A DNA stretch of 64,000 nucleotides from Chromobacterium aquaticum (GTDB taxonomy: Bacteria > Pseudomonadota > Gammaproteobacteria > Burkholderiales > Chromobacteriaceae). How positions within the stretch are numbered: position 1 is the stretch's first letter; every line of letters begins with the position of its first letter. Shown piece after piece: positions 54,498-63,281 of this stretch. The stretch is taken from the NCBI RefSeq assembly GCF_021129195.1, contig NZ_JAJOHW010000045.1, positions 1 to 64,000 on the forward strand, read 5' to 3'. The notes under the pieces are model-generated. The model worked only from the letters and a program-made list of their open reading frames with translations, had not been told where the DNA came from and searched no databases. Position numbers and translations under genes: made by a program.

Positions 54498-55568
54498 TTA
54501 ACGGCTGACCTTCACTTCCGTCCACATTCGCGCCAGCGAGCGCCGTTCCACCGGCGTCAGCTCACGCAGCACCGTCCATTTTTTCACGGTGTCCGGCGTC
54601 GGATCTATCACCGGATGGGCTTTCAAATCCGCTCGGAAAAAGGGCGCGGCGGTCTTGACCGGATTGGTGGCGCCGTTGAGATTGGTCAATTGGGCGGCGT
54701 TCTTGCCGTCCAGCATGAAGTTGATGAACTGATGCGCCAGGTCCGGGCGTTTGGCGCTGGCCAGCACCGCCATGGTGTCCACGCCCAGTTCATTGCCTTC
54801 CTTCTGCGCCACATTGGCGATGTGGAAACGGCGCTTGGCCAGGCGCGCGTCCTCGGCGGCCTGGAAGAACTCGGTGGAATAGCCCAGCGACACCCAGATA
54901 TTGCCCACCGCCAGCTCTTTCAGATAACTGGCGTTGGAGAAGGTGGCCCAGTAGGGCTTGGCCTGCTTGATCACCGCCTGCGCCGCGCGATAGTCGGCCT
55001 GGCTGGCGGTATTGGGGTTCTTGCCCAAGTAGAACAGCGCGGCGGCGAACACCTCGCGCGAGCTGTCCAGCACCGTGACCTTGCCCTTGATCTTCTGCAG
55101 CACCTTGGGATCGAAGATCACCGACCAGCTGTGCGGGTCTATGCCCAGTTTCTGCAGACGCTCCGCATTGTAGCCGACCGAAGTCAGCGACAGCACCGTG
55201 GGCACGGTGTAGCGGTTGCCCGGATCGTAGCTTTGGGACAGATAGGCCGGATCGACATTCTTCAGATTCGGCAACTTGGCGTGATCCAGCGGCTGCAGTA
55301 GCTTCTGCTTGCTCATCGCCTCGATCACGAAGCTGGACGGAAACACCATATCGTAGCCCTTGGCCCCGGCCGCCAGCTTGGCCAGCATTTCCTCGTTGTC
55401 GCCGTAGTAATTCTGTACCACGCGGCAATCACAGCTTTTCTCGAACTGGCGGAGGATGGCGTCCGACAAGGAGCCGCTCCAGTTATAGATGTGCAAGACG
55501 TCCTTGGGCCCGGCCCAGACGGCGGACGACAGAACGGAGGACAATAGGACAAGCTTCAGCGCTTTCAA
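54498..55568 (-). CDS. Periplasmic spermidine/putrescine-type binding protein (orphan)
   Basis: Extracytoplasmic solute-binding protein of the PotD/PotF family. 356 residues: signal peptide (ALKLVLLSSVLSSAVWA, cut before GPKD), then VLHIYNWSGSLSDAILRQFEKS, YDMVFPSSFVIEAM, GNRYTVPTVLSLTSVGYN, and VSLGYSTEFFQAAEDA. No ATG fits; TTG 55568 is chosen because GGAGGTGA lies 7 bases upstream and the signal peptide starts there. No permease or ATPase genes accompany it. Confidence 0.88.
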   Translation of the reverse strand: MKALKLVLLSSVLSSAVWAGPKDVLHIYNWSGSLSDAILRQFEKSCDCRVVQNYYGDNEEMLAKLAAGAKGYDMVFPSSFVIEAMSKQKLLQPLDHAKLPNLKNVDPAYLSQSYDPGNRYTVPTVLSLTSVGYNAERLQKLGIDPHSWSVIFDPKVLQKIKGKVTVLDSSREVFAAALFYLGKNPNTASQADYRAAQAVIKQAKPYWATFSNASYLKELAVGNIWVSLGYSTEFFQAAEDARLAKRRFHIANVAQKEGNELGVDTMAVLASAKRPDLAHQFINFMLDGKNAAQLTNLNGATNPVKTAAPFFRADLKAHPVIDPTPDTVKKWTVLRELTPVERRSLARMWTEVKVSR

Positions 55569-55917
55569 TTCAGATTCACCTCCAGACAGCCATGACCAGC
55601 ATGGCGAACAGAAAAGGCGGCAAGCCGCCATGGCGGGCCTCCCTTGGGAAGTCCCGCGACTTGGAACCTGTTCACGATCCGCAGCGCTTCGCGGGAGCTG
55701 ACGCGGCGCGCGGCGTCGAGACGCTCATGCGCCACGCTCGTCTTCCGCTTTCTCGGCGGCTTCCGCCTTGTCTCGCGCTTGCTCGCTGGATCGTCAACAC
55801 GTTCTTAAATATGGCGGCGTCGGGCCCGGCCTCGGCAAGAACAGCGCTCTCGCCTTGCTACAGCAGACCCCGATGCCGCGAATCCGTTCCTGGCCGCGGC
55901 CAGGCGGTTCATGCTGT
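55569..55917. other. Intergenic region between dusA and the binding-protein gene
   Basis: 349 bp. Most is taken by repeat copy 4 (55664-55804). Between 55805 and 55917, after the dusA stop, nothing specific is seen. 55569-55663 contains the ribosome site of the binding-protein gene but no strong promoter. Confidence 0.5.
55664..55804 (-). repeat. Dispersed ~142-bp repeat, copy 4 (opposite orientation, most diverged)
   Basis: On the minus strand it reads GAACGTGTTGACGATCC, GCGAGCAAGCGCGAGACAAG, GCGGAAGACG and ends GGATCGTGAACAGGTTCC. The ends still pair with each other, although the middle differs from the other copies at many sites. It lies in the 3' flank of dusA. Confidence 0.72.
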
Positions 55918-56946
55918 TTATTCCGAGCGGCGGGCGGCGCCCAGCGTCGCTTCCAAGGCCTGCAGCAGCAGGCGCTCGTCGGCGCCGTCCAGCAGCTTGG
56001 CGTCGGACAGCATGCGCCGCCAATTGCGCGCGCCGGGAATGCCCTGGAACAGGCCCAGGATGTGGCGGGCGATATTGCGCGTCTTGTGGCCCTCGGCCAG
56101 GCGCGCCGCCACATAGGGCATCATCGCGGCCACCACCTGCTCGCGCTCCGGCGCGGCGCCGACGCCGTAGTAGCGCTGGTCCCAATCGGCCATCAGCCAG
56201 GGATTGTGGTAGGCCTCGCGCCCCACCATCACGCCGTCCACATGGCGCAGATGCTCGTCGATGTCGGCCTGGCTTTTGACGCCGCCGTTGATCAGGATTT
56301 CCAGATCCGGGCGCTCCTGCTTCAGCCGGTAGACGTAATCATATTTCAACGGCGGAATTTCACGGTTTTCCTTGGGGCTCAGGCCCTTGAGGATGGCGTT
56401 GCGCGCATGGACGATGAAGGTGCGGCAGCCGGCGTCCGCCACCTGATCGACGAAGTCGCGCAGATAATCGTAATGCTCGATGCGATCAATACCGATGCGG
56501 TGCTTGACCGTCACGTCGATGGGCACCGCGTCGCGCATCGCCTTGACGCAGTCGGCCACCAATTGCGGCTCGGCCATCAGACAGGCGCCGAAAGCGCCCT
56601 TCTGCACGCGCTCCGACGGGCAGCCCACGTTCAGGTTGACCTCGTCGTAGCCCCATTCCGCCGCCAGCCTGGCGCAACGCGCCAGCTCCGCCGGCTCGCT
56701 GCCGCCCAGTTGCAGCGCCAGCGGGTGTTCCGCTTCGTCGAAGCGCAGATGGCGTTCGACGTCGCCATGCAGCAGCGCGCCGGTGGTGACCATCTCGGTA
56801 TACAACCAGGTGTGTCGGGTGATCTGGCGCGCGAAATAGCGGTAGTGTCGATCGGTCCAATCCAGCATCGGCGCCACCGACAGCCGGCGCGGCGGCAAGC
56901 CGCCGCTCTCCTGAACCCTAGAATGCTTCACTCCGCTGTCCTGCAT
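55918..56946 (-). CDS. dusA: tRNA-dihydrouridine synthase A
   Basis: FMN enzyme reducing uridines of the tRNA D-loop. 342 residues. Seen: LSVAPMLDWTDRHYRYFAR, LYTEMVTTGALLHGD, QLGGSEPAELA, NLNVGCPSERVQKGAFGACLM (catalytic Cys), KHRIGID and INGGVKSQADIDEHLRHVDGVMVGREAYHNPWL in parts. ATG 56946 is preferred over GTG 56979 because of the nearby AGGGAT. Monocistronic. Confidence 0.95.
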   Translation of the reverse strand: MQDSGVKHSRVQESGGLPPRRLSVAPMLDWTDRHYRYFARQITRHTWLYTEMVTTGALLHGDVERHLRFDEAEHPLALQLGGSEPAELARCARLAAEWGYDEVNLNVGCPSERVQKGAFGACLMAEPQLVADCVKAMRDAVPIDVTVKHRIGIDRIEHYDYLRDFVDQVADAGCRTFIVHARNAILKGLSPKENREIPPLKYDYVYRLKQERPDLEILINGGVKSQADIDEHLRHVDGVMVGREAYHNPWLMADWDQRYYGVGAAPEREQVVAAMMPYVAARLAEGHKTRNIARHILGLFQGIPGARNWRRMLSDAKLLDGADERLLLQALEATLGAARRSE

Positions 56947-57394
56947 CGTATCCCTATCCACCCGAAAGCCAATCGCCACCCAGCGTCGGCGGCCAACCGG
57001 CCCGCCAGCGCGCTAAGCGTTTGAAAAAAGGCATGAATTATCCTCCCGTAGCCGATCCAGGGTCAAGCATTGAGACAAAAACGCCAAGCAATCAAGTAGA
57101 TGCGTCGCACAGCGCCAGGCAATTCCTTGCCGCAGGCAACTTTTTCAAAAATTGAATTTCATAAGCTTTAGTCTCGGCGAGCGCTTGTTCGCGCCGAGCG
57201 CGCCCTGGCAGGGGCGTTCGACGCGCAATCCATTACTAACAACAACCATTCACAAATGAATATATTCACAAAAAGAGATCCCAGCCTCCACGGTTGTCCA
57301 CGGGCCTAAGCCTAGCGCCATGCCGATATAACAAGCGGCAAAAACGGGGCGGCCCGCCATTCCGGATGTTTCCACTTCAGCACAAGGTTGAACC
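56947..57394. other. Divergent region between dusA and the GH3 gene
   Basis: 448 bp with no credible gene. It holds a CTCGGCG-N12-CGCCGAG hairpin (57174-57199), an inverted repeat ATTCACAAATGAAT with overlapping GAATATATTC (57248-57266), and a GC-rich stretch before the GH3 start. The AT-rich island at 57240-57275 is the likely promoter or operator zone. Confidence 0.5.
57248..57266. promoter_or_regulatory. Palindromic AT-rich element before the GH3 hexosaminidase gene
   Basis: ATTCA-CAAA-TGAAT overlaps GAATATATTC; TATATT may also be a -10. Suits a regulator of amino-sugar genes, but no consensus could be matched. Confidence 0.35.
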
Positions 57395-59422
57395 ATGTCC
57401 AAATCACTTTCCCTGCGCCTGCCGGCGCTGATGCTGTTGCCGGCCTTGCTGAGCGGCTGCCTGGAGCAGCCCAGCGTCGAGCAACAAGCCGCGCGCATCG
57501 TCGAACAAATGAGCGTCCGCGAGAAGATCGGCCAGAAAATCATGATGGCCTTCCGCTACTGGTGCCCGGACGATCAGCCCGCCTGCACCGCCGGCATGAC
57601 CGATTTGCCGGACGCCGCCAGCCGCGCGCTGCGCGACAACGCCATCGGCGGCGTGATTCTGTTCGCCAACAATCTGAGCGATTTGCAGCAAACCCGCCGC
57701 CTGTCCGAGCAGATCCGCCGGGCGCGGCCGCAGAACAGCCCGGTCGGCCTGCTGATCGGATCGGACCAGGAAGGCGGCAATGTGTTCCGCCTGCCGCGCC
57801 CGCTGGCCACTAGCTTTCCCGGCAATATGGCGCTGGGCGCCGCCTATCAGGCGACACGGGACAGCGGCCTCGCCCGAGACTCCGGCCGGGTGCTGGCCGC
57901 CGAGATCCGCGCCGTCGGCTTCAACGTCAACTTCGCTCCGGACGTGGACGTCAACAGCAATCCGCTCAATCCGGTGATCAATGTCCGCGCCTACGGCGAT
58001 GATCCGGCCACCATCAGCCTGCTGGGGCAGGCCACCGCTCAGGGCATGCGTGAGCAAGGGGTGATCGGCTCCTTCAAGCACTTCCCCGGCCACGGCGACA
58101 CCGCCACCGACTCCCATTACGGCCTGCCGGTGGTGAACAAATCGCGCGCCGACGCCTACGCCATCGACCTGGCGCCCTACCGCCAGGCCATCGCCTCCGG
58201 CCAGCCGCCCGAGATGATCATGACCGCCCACATCCAGTACCCGGCGCTGGACAGCAGCCAAATCACCGCCCGCAACGGCGAACGCATGATCGCGCCGGCG
58301 ACGATGTCGCGCAAAATCCAGCATGACATCCTGCGCGGCGAGATGCGCTACCAGGGCGTCACCGTCACCGACGCGCTGGACATGAAGGGCATCAGCGATT
58401 TCTTCGAGCAGGGCGACGCGGTGATCAAGGTGTTCCAGGCCGATGTGGACATCGCGCTGATGCCCACGGAGTTCCGCACCGCCGCGCAGGCCGGCCGGCT
58501 GCGTCAATTGATAGACCAAGTGGCCGCCGCGGTGGCCGACGGCCGGATCAATCGCGCGGAACTGGACCGTTCGGCACGGCGCATCGTGGCGATGAAGCTG
58601 CGCAACGAGGTCACTCCGGCCGGCGAGGCCAAGCCGCTGCCGGCGCTGAGCACCATAGGCGGCGCGGAGCATCGCGCTGTGGAAGACAAGATCACCCGGC
58701 AATCCATCACCCTGCTGCGCAATCAGGGCGCGGCGCTGCCGCTGCGCTCTCCCAGCCAGCGCATCTTCATCCTAACGCCCTGGGGCGAGCAGGCCGAGGC
58801 GATGCGCCGCCGCTTCGATGAAAAAGGCTATCGCCAGGTCAGCGGCGCCAAGCTGAGCGCCACGCCGTGGGAAGCGCAGCAACAGGCGATCGATCAGGCC
58901 GACGTGGTCGTCATCGGCACCTTGGCCACCGGCGTCAGCCCGGTGGAGCGCAACGGCGACCCCAACGCGCCCGCCCTCGCGCCGCGGCTGAAGCGCAGCC
59001 TGGCGCAGGAACTGTCTCCGGCAAGCGGCAACGGCTCCCTGGTCTTCAATGTGGCGGAAGACCTGCCCGCGCTCCGGACCCGCTTCGCCCGCAGCCTGTC
59101 CGCGCCGCCGCTCAGCGAGGCGCAGCAAATGCGTAATGCGATGGAATACGCCAAGCGGCAAGGCAAGAAGCTGATCCACGTGACCCTGCGCGCGCCTTAC
59201 GACGTGATCAATTACGACGATCTGGCAGACGCCACGCTGGCGACCTACGCCTACTACGGCTATGAGAACGGCCTGCGCGGGCCGTCCATGCCGGCGCTGG
59301 TGGACGTGATGCTGGGCGCTATCCCGCCCGGCGGCAAGCTGCCGGTGGCCATCCACGCGCTGGACGAAAACGGCCAGCCGGGCGCGCTGCGCTATGCGCG
59401 CGGCTTTGGGCTGAGCTTCTGA
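57395..59422 (+). CDS. GH3 beta-N-acetylhexosaminidase, lipoprotein
   Basis: Likely removes terminal GlcNAc from chitin or wall fragments outside the cytoplasm. 675 residues, about twice the size of cytosolic NagZ. Signal peptide with lipobox LLSGC (Cys about 22). GH3 barrel (about 35-400): LLIGSDQEGGNVFRL, GFNVNFAPDVDVNSNP, the KHFPGHGDTATDSHYGLP block with the His/Asp pair of NagZ-type enzymes, and VTVTDALDMKGI (nucleophile Asp). The rest (400-675) is a GH3 C-terminal domain. The product would suit the GlcNAc PTS at 5-10 kb. Confidence 0.9.
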   Translation: MSKSLSLRLPALMLLPALLSGCLEQPSVEQQAARIVEQMSVREKIGQKIMMAFRYWCPDDQPACTAGMTDLPDAASRALRDNAIGGVILFANNLSDLQQTRRLSEQIRRARPQNSPVGLLIGSDQEGGNVFRLPRPLATSFPGNMALGAAYQATRDSGLARDSGRVLAAEIRAVGFNVNFAPDVDVNSNPLNPVINVRAYGDDPATISLLGQATAQGMREQGVIGSFKHFPGHGDTATDSHYGLPVVNKSRADAYAIDLAPYRQAIASGQPPEMIMTAHIQYPALDSSQITARNGERMIAPATMSRKIQHDILRGEMRYQGVTVTDALDMKGISDFFEQGDAVIKVFQADVDIALMPTEFRTAAQAGRLRQLIDQVAAAVADGRINRAELDRSARRIVAMKLRNEVTPAGEAKPLPALSTIGGAEHRAVEDKITRQSITLLRNQGAALPLRSPSQRIFILTPWGEQAEAMRRRFDEKGYRQVSGAKLSATPWEAQQQAIDQADVVVIGTLATGVSPVERNGDPNAPALAPRLKRSLAQELSPASGNGSLVFNVAEDLPALRTRFARSLSAPPLSEAQQMRNAMEYAKRQGKKLIHVTLRAPYDVINYDDLADATLATYAYYGYENGLRGPSMPALVDVMLGAIPPGGKLPVAIHALDENGQPGALRYARGFGLSF

Positions 59423-59456
59423 CGAAGCATCACTATTCTTAACCCTCCACCTGCGC

Positions 59457-59487
59457 ACCGCGGCCCTCCGGCCGCGGTGTTTTCTTT
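59457..59487 (+). terminator. Terminator after the GH3 gene
   Basis: ACCGCGGC / GCCGCGGT stem followed by GTTTTCTTT. Confidence 0.8.
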
Positions 59488-59529
59488 CGTCCCTGCGGCG
59501 GGCGGCTCCGCCGCTCCAAGGCATTCGCA

Positions 59530-59559
59530 TTGAAATAGACACAATTTATACTGTATGAA
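59530..59559 (+). promoter_or_regulatory. Probable promoter of the AraC-family gene
   Basis: TTGAAA, 18-bp spacer, TATGAA in an AT-rich patch containing CACAA...TTGTG arms. Confidence 0.4.
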
Positions 59560-59669
59560 TATTTTGTGCGCTGCAGTATCATGAGCCTGGACCGACGGCT
59601 GAAGATGCCCGCACAACAGGGCCGCAAGCCGCGCGGAACCGGGCTACCCTCAAATAAGAAAGCAAGCGC

Positions 59670-60431
59670 ATGGCCATAGAATCCAATGACGCCCTGCCGG
59701 ACTTCGCCGCGTGGAGCATGTCCAAGGACTTTCCCAGCGGTCATCAAGTCGGCCGCCACCAACACCGCGAAGGCCAGCTGATTTTCGCCGTTTCCGGCGT
59801 GATGGAACTATCCACCGCCGATGGTCTGTGGCTGGTGCCACCACAGCGCGGCGTCTGGATGCCGCCCGCGGTGGAGCACAGCATGCGCGCACGCGGCACG
59901 GTGTCCTTGCGTACCCTGTACATCCAGTCCCCGCACTATCTGGCGCAATTGCCGCGCCACTCCAAAGCCATCGCCATTTCGCCGCTGATGCGGGAACTCA
60001 TCATCCGCCTGATGCGCACGCGCGGCATTCCGCACGCAGATCAAAAAGAAGGCCGCTTGCTGGACTTGCTGATCGACGAAATCGAATGGTCGGGCGAAAC
60101 GGCCTTGCCGCTGCCGCCGCTGAGCGACCAACGCTTGCAGCGGGTGTGCTCGGCGATTCTGGCCAATCCCGGCGACCGCCGCGGGCTTAACGAATGGGCG
60201 GAACTGGTGGGCGCGTCCAGCCGCACGCTGGCGCGGCTGTTCCAGCAGGAGCTGGGCATGTCTTATCTGTACTGGCGCCAGCAAGTGTGCGCGATGTCGG
60301 CCCTGCCGCGGCTGGGCGCCGGCGAGCCGGTGACCCTGATCGCCTCCGATCTGGGTTATGAAACGCCCGGCGCGTTTTCCTCCATGTTCCGCCGCATCAT
60401 GAACGCGGCCCCCAGCCAGTACTTCTCCTGA
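59670..60431 (+). CDS. AraC-family transcriptional regulator with cupin sensor
   Basis: 253 residues. The N-terminal cupin half has SGHQVGRHQHREGQLIFAVSG and LVPPQRGVWMPPAVEHSM; the C-terminal half has two helix-turn-helix units (NEWAELVGASSRTLARLFQQE; VTLIASDLGYETPGAFSSMFRR). This layout resembles NimR-like regulators that control a neighbouring exporter. It most likely controls the EamA gene and the genes after it, where a 21-bp-period direct repeat sits at the promoter. Confidence 0.92.
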   Translation: MAIESNDALPDFAAWSMSKDFPSGHQVGRHQHREGQLIFAVSGVMELSTADGLWLVPPQRGVWMPPAVEHSMRARGTVSLRTLYIQSPHYLAQLPRHSKAIAISPLMRELIIRLMRTRGIPHADQKEGRLLDLLIDEIEWSGETALPLPPLSDQRLQRVCSAILANPGDRRGLNEWAELVGASSRTLARLFQQELGMSYLYWRQQVCAMSALPRLGAGEPVTLIASDLGYETPGAFSSMFRRIMNAAPSQYFS

Positions 60432-60440
60432 TCCCATCCG

Positions 60441-60480
60441 CGGTTCAAAGCCCCGCCGACAAAAGCGAGGCTTTGAACCG
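60441..60480. terminator. Hairpin after the AraC-family gene
   Basis: Perfect 12-bp stem CGGTTCAAAGCC / GGCTTTGAACCG with a 16-base loop and no T run. Confidence 0.45.
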
Positions 60481-60537
60481 CCCCTCCTCCGCCCCGCGGA
60501 CCCGCGCGCCGACACGGCTTTGCCGCAGCGCAGCATG

Positions 60538-60603
60538 ATTGTCCGTTTTGGCGCAGTAATTGTCCGCTTGCAAGAAGCCTGAACCAAACCGTTTCAATAT
60601 GAT
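60538..60603 (+). promoter_or_regulatory. Direct-repeat operator and promoter of the EamA-BKACE cluster
   Basis: ATTGTCCG occurs at 60538 and again at 60559, exactly 21 bp (two helical turns) apart, as for AraC-type activators. A -10 TATGAT lies at 60598-60603 with only a weak -35, and the second half-site borders the -35 position, the geometry of an activator-dependent promoter. Confidence 0.5.
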
Positions 60604-60639
60604 AAATGGCTATTGAAACCGCTGCCTGGCCAGGTGACC

Positions 60640-61569
60640 ATGTCCCATCCCAACTACAACGCCAAACGCTATTGGTTGCTGATTCTGGCCGCCACCTTTC
60701 TGTTCGGCTCCACTTTTCCAACCTCCAAGATCGTGCTGTCGGAAATGCCGCCCTTGTGGGCCGCTGTGGCGCGTTTCACCGCCGCCGCCGCCGGCATCTT
60801 GCCCATTCTGCTGTGGCAGCGCTTCCGCTATCCGCGCGCCTTCGTCCGCCCTCGCCCCTGGGGCGTGCTGGTGCTGATCGGGCTGTTGCAGACCGCCGGA
60901 TCAATGGGCTTTCTCAATATCGGCTTGCGCAGCACCACCCCGGCCAAGGCCGCCATCCTGATGGCCTGCACCCCGCTGATCGTGGCCTTGATGTCGCGGC
61001 TGGCGCTGAAGGAAAAAATCCACCCTCTGGCCGCCGTCGGCCTGGTCCTGGCCTTCTTCGGCGTCGCTGTCTGCATCGGCCTGAACAAGCTGGACGGCTT
61101 CGGCGCCGGCGACGCGCTGGTGCTGTGCGGCGCCGCCTGCTGGGCGGCGTCCACGCTGGTGATCAAGGGCAGCCGCATCGTTATCAATGTCTGGGCGCTG
61201 ACCTTCTGGCAGATGCTGGTGGGCTCGGCCTGCCTGGCGTTGCTGGCCTGGGCCGGCGGCGAAGTCCCGACACTGCCTCACAGCGAGCGGGTGCTGGCCG
61301 CCTTCCTATGGCTGGCGCTGCCGGCCACCACCGGCGCGATGGCGCTGTGGTTCATGGCGCTGGACCTGGGCGGCGCGGTGCGCACCAGCGGTTTCCTGTT
61401 TCTGTCCCCGCTGTTCGCCACCCTGATTTCCTTCGCCGCCTTCGGCTATTCGCTGTCGCTGCATGAGCTGATCGGCGGCGTGCTGATCGGCGTCGGCATT
61501 TATCTGGTATCCAAGCGCCCGGACACCGCCGGCCAGCCGCAAACCGCGGCCGCCGACAACAAGATTTGA
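60640..61569 (+). CDS. EamA/DMT-family transporter
   Basis: Inner-membrane carrier, probably an exporter of a small metabolite. 309 residues with ten predicted helices in two EamA repeats: ILAATFLFGSTFPTSKIVLSE and LVLCGAACWAASTLVIKGSR begin the halves; ARFTAAAAGILPILLW and GLVLAFFGVAVCIGLN are typical. ATG 60640 has AGGTGA just before it; an in-frame TTG at 60613 is less likely. Substrate unknown. Confidence 0.9.
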   Translation: MSHPNYNAKRYWLLILAATFLFGSTFPTSKIVLSEMPPLWAAVARFTAAAAGILPILLWQRFRYPRAFVRPRPWGVLVLIGLLQTAGSMGFLNIGLRSTTPAKAAILMACTPLIVALMSRLALKEKIHPLAAVGLVLAFFGVAVCIGLNKLDGFGAGDALVLCGAACWAASTLVIKGSRIVINVWALTFWQMLVGSACLALLAWAGGEVPTLPHSERVLAAFLWLALPATTGAMALWFMALDLGGAVRTSGFLFLSPLFATLISFAAFGYSLSLHELIGGVLIGVGIYLVSKRPDTAGQPQTAAADNKI

Positions 61570-61619
61570 GCGCACGCGCCTTCTCGCTTCCCCATCCCTG
61601 TTTAGAGAGCTTTCCCACC

Positions 61620-62441
61620 ATGCAAAAACTCATCATCACCGCCGCGGTCAACGGCGGCATCACCAGCCGGCAGAAACATCCGGGCGTGCCGTTTTCGCCG
61701 GAAGAAATCGCCCAGGCCGCCTATGAATGCTGGAACGCCGGTGCTTCGGTGGTCCACATCCACGCCCGCAACCCGGACGGCACGCCCAGCTACGACGCGG
61801 ACATCTACGGCGATATCGTCCGCCGCATCCGCGAGCGCTGCGACATCCTGATCAATCTGAGCACCTCCGGCCTCAATCTGCCGCCACAGCTGGAGAAGAA
61901 GGAAGCCTGGAACCACCTGCCCTTCCGTCCGGACATCGCCTCCTTCAACTGCGGCTCGGTCAACCACGGCAGCAAGCCCTTCATCAACCCGCCGGAGCTG
62001 GCTCGCGCGCTGGCGCTGGACATCCGCGAATACCACGCCAAGCCGGAGATCGAGGTCTATCACCAGGGCATCATCGGCGAAGCGTTGAAACTGCAGGAAG
62101 ACGGCTATCTGAGCGGCCCGCTGTGCTTCAGCTTCGCCATGGGCATACAGGGCGGCGCGGCCGCCACCTGCAAGAACCTGCTGCATTTCGTCGAAAGCAT
62201 TCCGCAGGACAGCGTGTGGTCGGCGCTGGGCATAGGCAAACACCAGCTGGCGATCAATCTGCACACCCTGCTGCTGGGCGGCCATGTGCGCACCGGCCTG
62301 GAAGACAACGTCTATTACCGCTACGGCGAACTGGCCCGAGACAACGCCCAATTGGTGGAGCGCCTGGCGCGCCTGGCCGGCGAAGTCGGCCGCGAGATCG
62401 CCTCCCCCGCCGAAGCCAAGCAGATTCTGGGCATCCACTAA
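61620..62441 (+). CDS. Beta-keto acid cleavage enzyme (BKACE, DUF849)
   Basis: Zn enzyme that condenses a beta-keto acid with acetyl-CoA to give acetoacetate and a new acyl-CoA. 273 residues, TIM barrel. Seen: IITAAVNGGITSRQKHPGVP, ASVVHIHARNPDGTPSYD (metal His pair), LINLSTSGLN, SFNCGSVNHG, GGHVRTGLEDNVYY. ATG 61620 begins the conserved MQKLIIT. The substrate differs between subfamilies and cannot be told here. It is 50 bp after the EamA gene. Confidence 0.92.
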   Translation: MQKLIITAAVNGGITSRQKHPGVPFSPEEIAQAAYECWNAGASVVHIHARNPDGTPSYDADIYGDIVRRIRERCDILINLSTSGLNLPPQLEKKEAWNHLPFRPDIASFNCGSVNHGSKPFINPPELARALALDIREYHAKPEIEVYHQGIIGEALKLQEDGYLSGPLCFSFAMGIQGGAAATCKNLLHFVESIPQDSVWSALGIGKHQLAINLHTLLLGGHVRTGLEDNVYYRYGELARDNAQLVERLARLAGEVGREIASPAEAKQILGIH

Positions 62442-62574
62442 GAACATGTTTACGTTCTCGCGAGCAAGAGCGAGACAAGGCGAAAACGACTGAAGAAGCG
62501 GAGTGTGCATACGGTGCATAAGCATTCTGAAGACGGTTTCAACGCCGTATCGCCGACGCGCAGCAGATCGTAAC
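62442..62574 (+). repeat. Dispersed ~142-bp repeat, copy 3
   Basis: Begins at the base after the BKACE stop codon: GAACATGTTTACGTTCTCGC, then GAGCGAGACAAGGCGAAAACG and the hairpin region GTGTGCATACGGTGCATAAG. The right end stops at CAGATCGTAAC, lacking the last ten bases of the end repeat. It separates the BKACE gene from the esterase gene. Confidence 0.8.
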
Positions 62575-62600
62575 GCCAAGCCATTCAAAGGACACACTAC

Positions 62601-63269
62601 ATGAGCACGATCGATCCGAATCCGCATAAAGAACACGGCCTGGAAATCTACGGCGCGCCGCTGAACCAGGCCAAGCTCGCCGTGGTGCTGCTGCACGGCC
62701 GCCGCCAGAGCGCCCAGGACGCCTACAAGAACGGCGAGGCCATCGGCCTGGCCGACGTCGCCTACATTCTGCCCATCGCCAAGGACCGCACCTGGTATCC
62801 GCACAGCTTCATGGCGCCGCTAGAGAGCAATCAGCCCTCGCTGGACCAGGCGCTGGATTGCGTCGAGGCCACCATCGAGGAACTGCGCGGCTACGGCTTC
62901 GCCGACAGCCGGATCGTGCTGATGGGCTTCTCCCAGGGCGCTTGCCTGGCCGCCGAATTCATCTATCGCCGCCCACGCCCGATAGGCGGGCTGATCGCCT
63001 TCTCCGGCGGCCTGTTCGGCCCCGACGAGGCCGCCTGGGGCGCGCCGTCCGCGGCGCTGGACTTCCCGGCCTTCTTCGGCACCAGCGACAGCGACAGCTG
63101 GATGCCGCTAGAGCGCATCGAACGCAGCGCCGAGGCCTTCCGCCGCGCCGGCGCCGAGGTGGATTTCCGCGTTTACCCGGACATGCCCCACCACGTTTGC
63201 GCCGACGAGATCGACGCCGCGCGCGATCTGCTGTCCGCGCTGTTGCAACCGCAAACCAGCTTGAGCTGA
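62601..63269 (+). CDS. Phospholipase/carboxylesterase-type serine hydrolase
   Basis: 222 residues, alpha/beta hydrolase. Catalytic parts: oxyanion VVLLHGRRQSAQD, nucleophile GFSQGACLAAEF, Asp in FFGTSDSDSWMP and His in YPDMPHHVCADEI. It resembles the YpfH/carboxylesterase group. Placed between BKACE and thiolase, it may free a keto acid from an ester, which is inference only. Confidence 0.88.
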   Translation: MSTIDPNPHKEHGLEIYGAPLNQAKLAVVLLHGRRQSAQDAYKNGEAIGLADVAYILPIAKDRTWYPHSFMAPLESNQPSLDQALDCVEATIEELRGYGFADSRIVLMGFSQGACLAAEFIYRRPRPIGGLIAFSGGLFGPDEAAWGAPSAALDFPAFFGTSDSDSWMPLERIERSAEAFRRAGAEVDFRVYPDMPHHVCADEIDAARDLLSALLQPQTSLS

Positions 63270-63281
63270 GAGGAGACCGCG

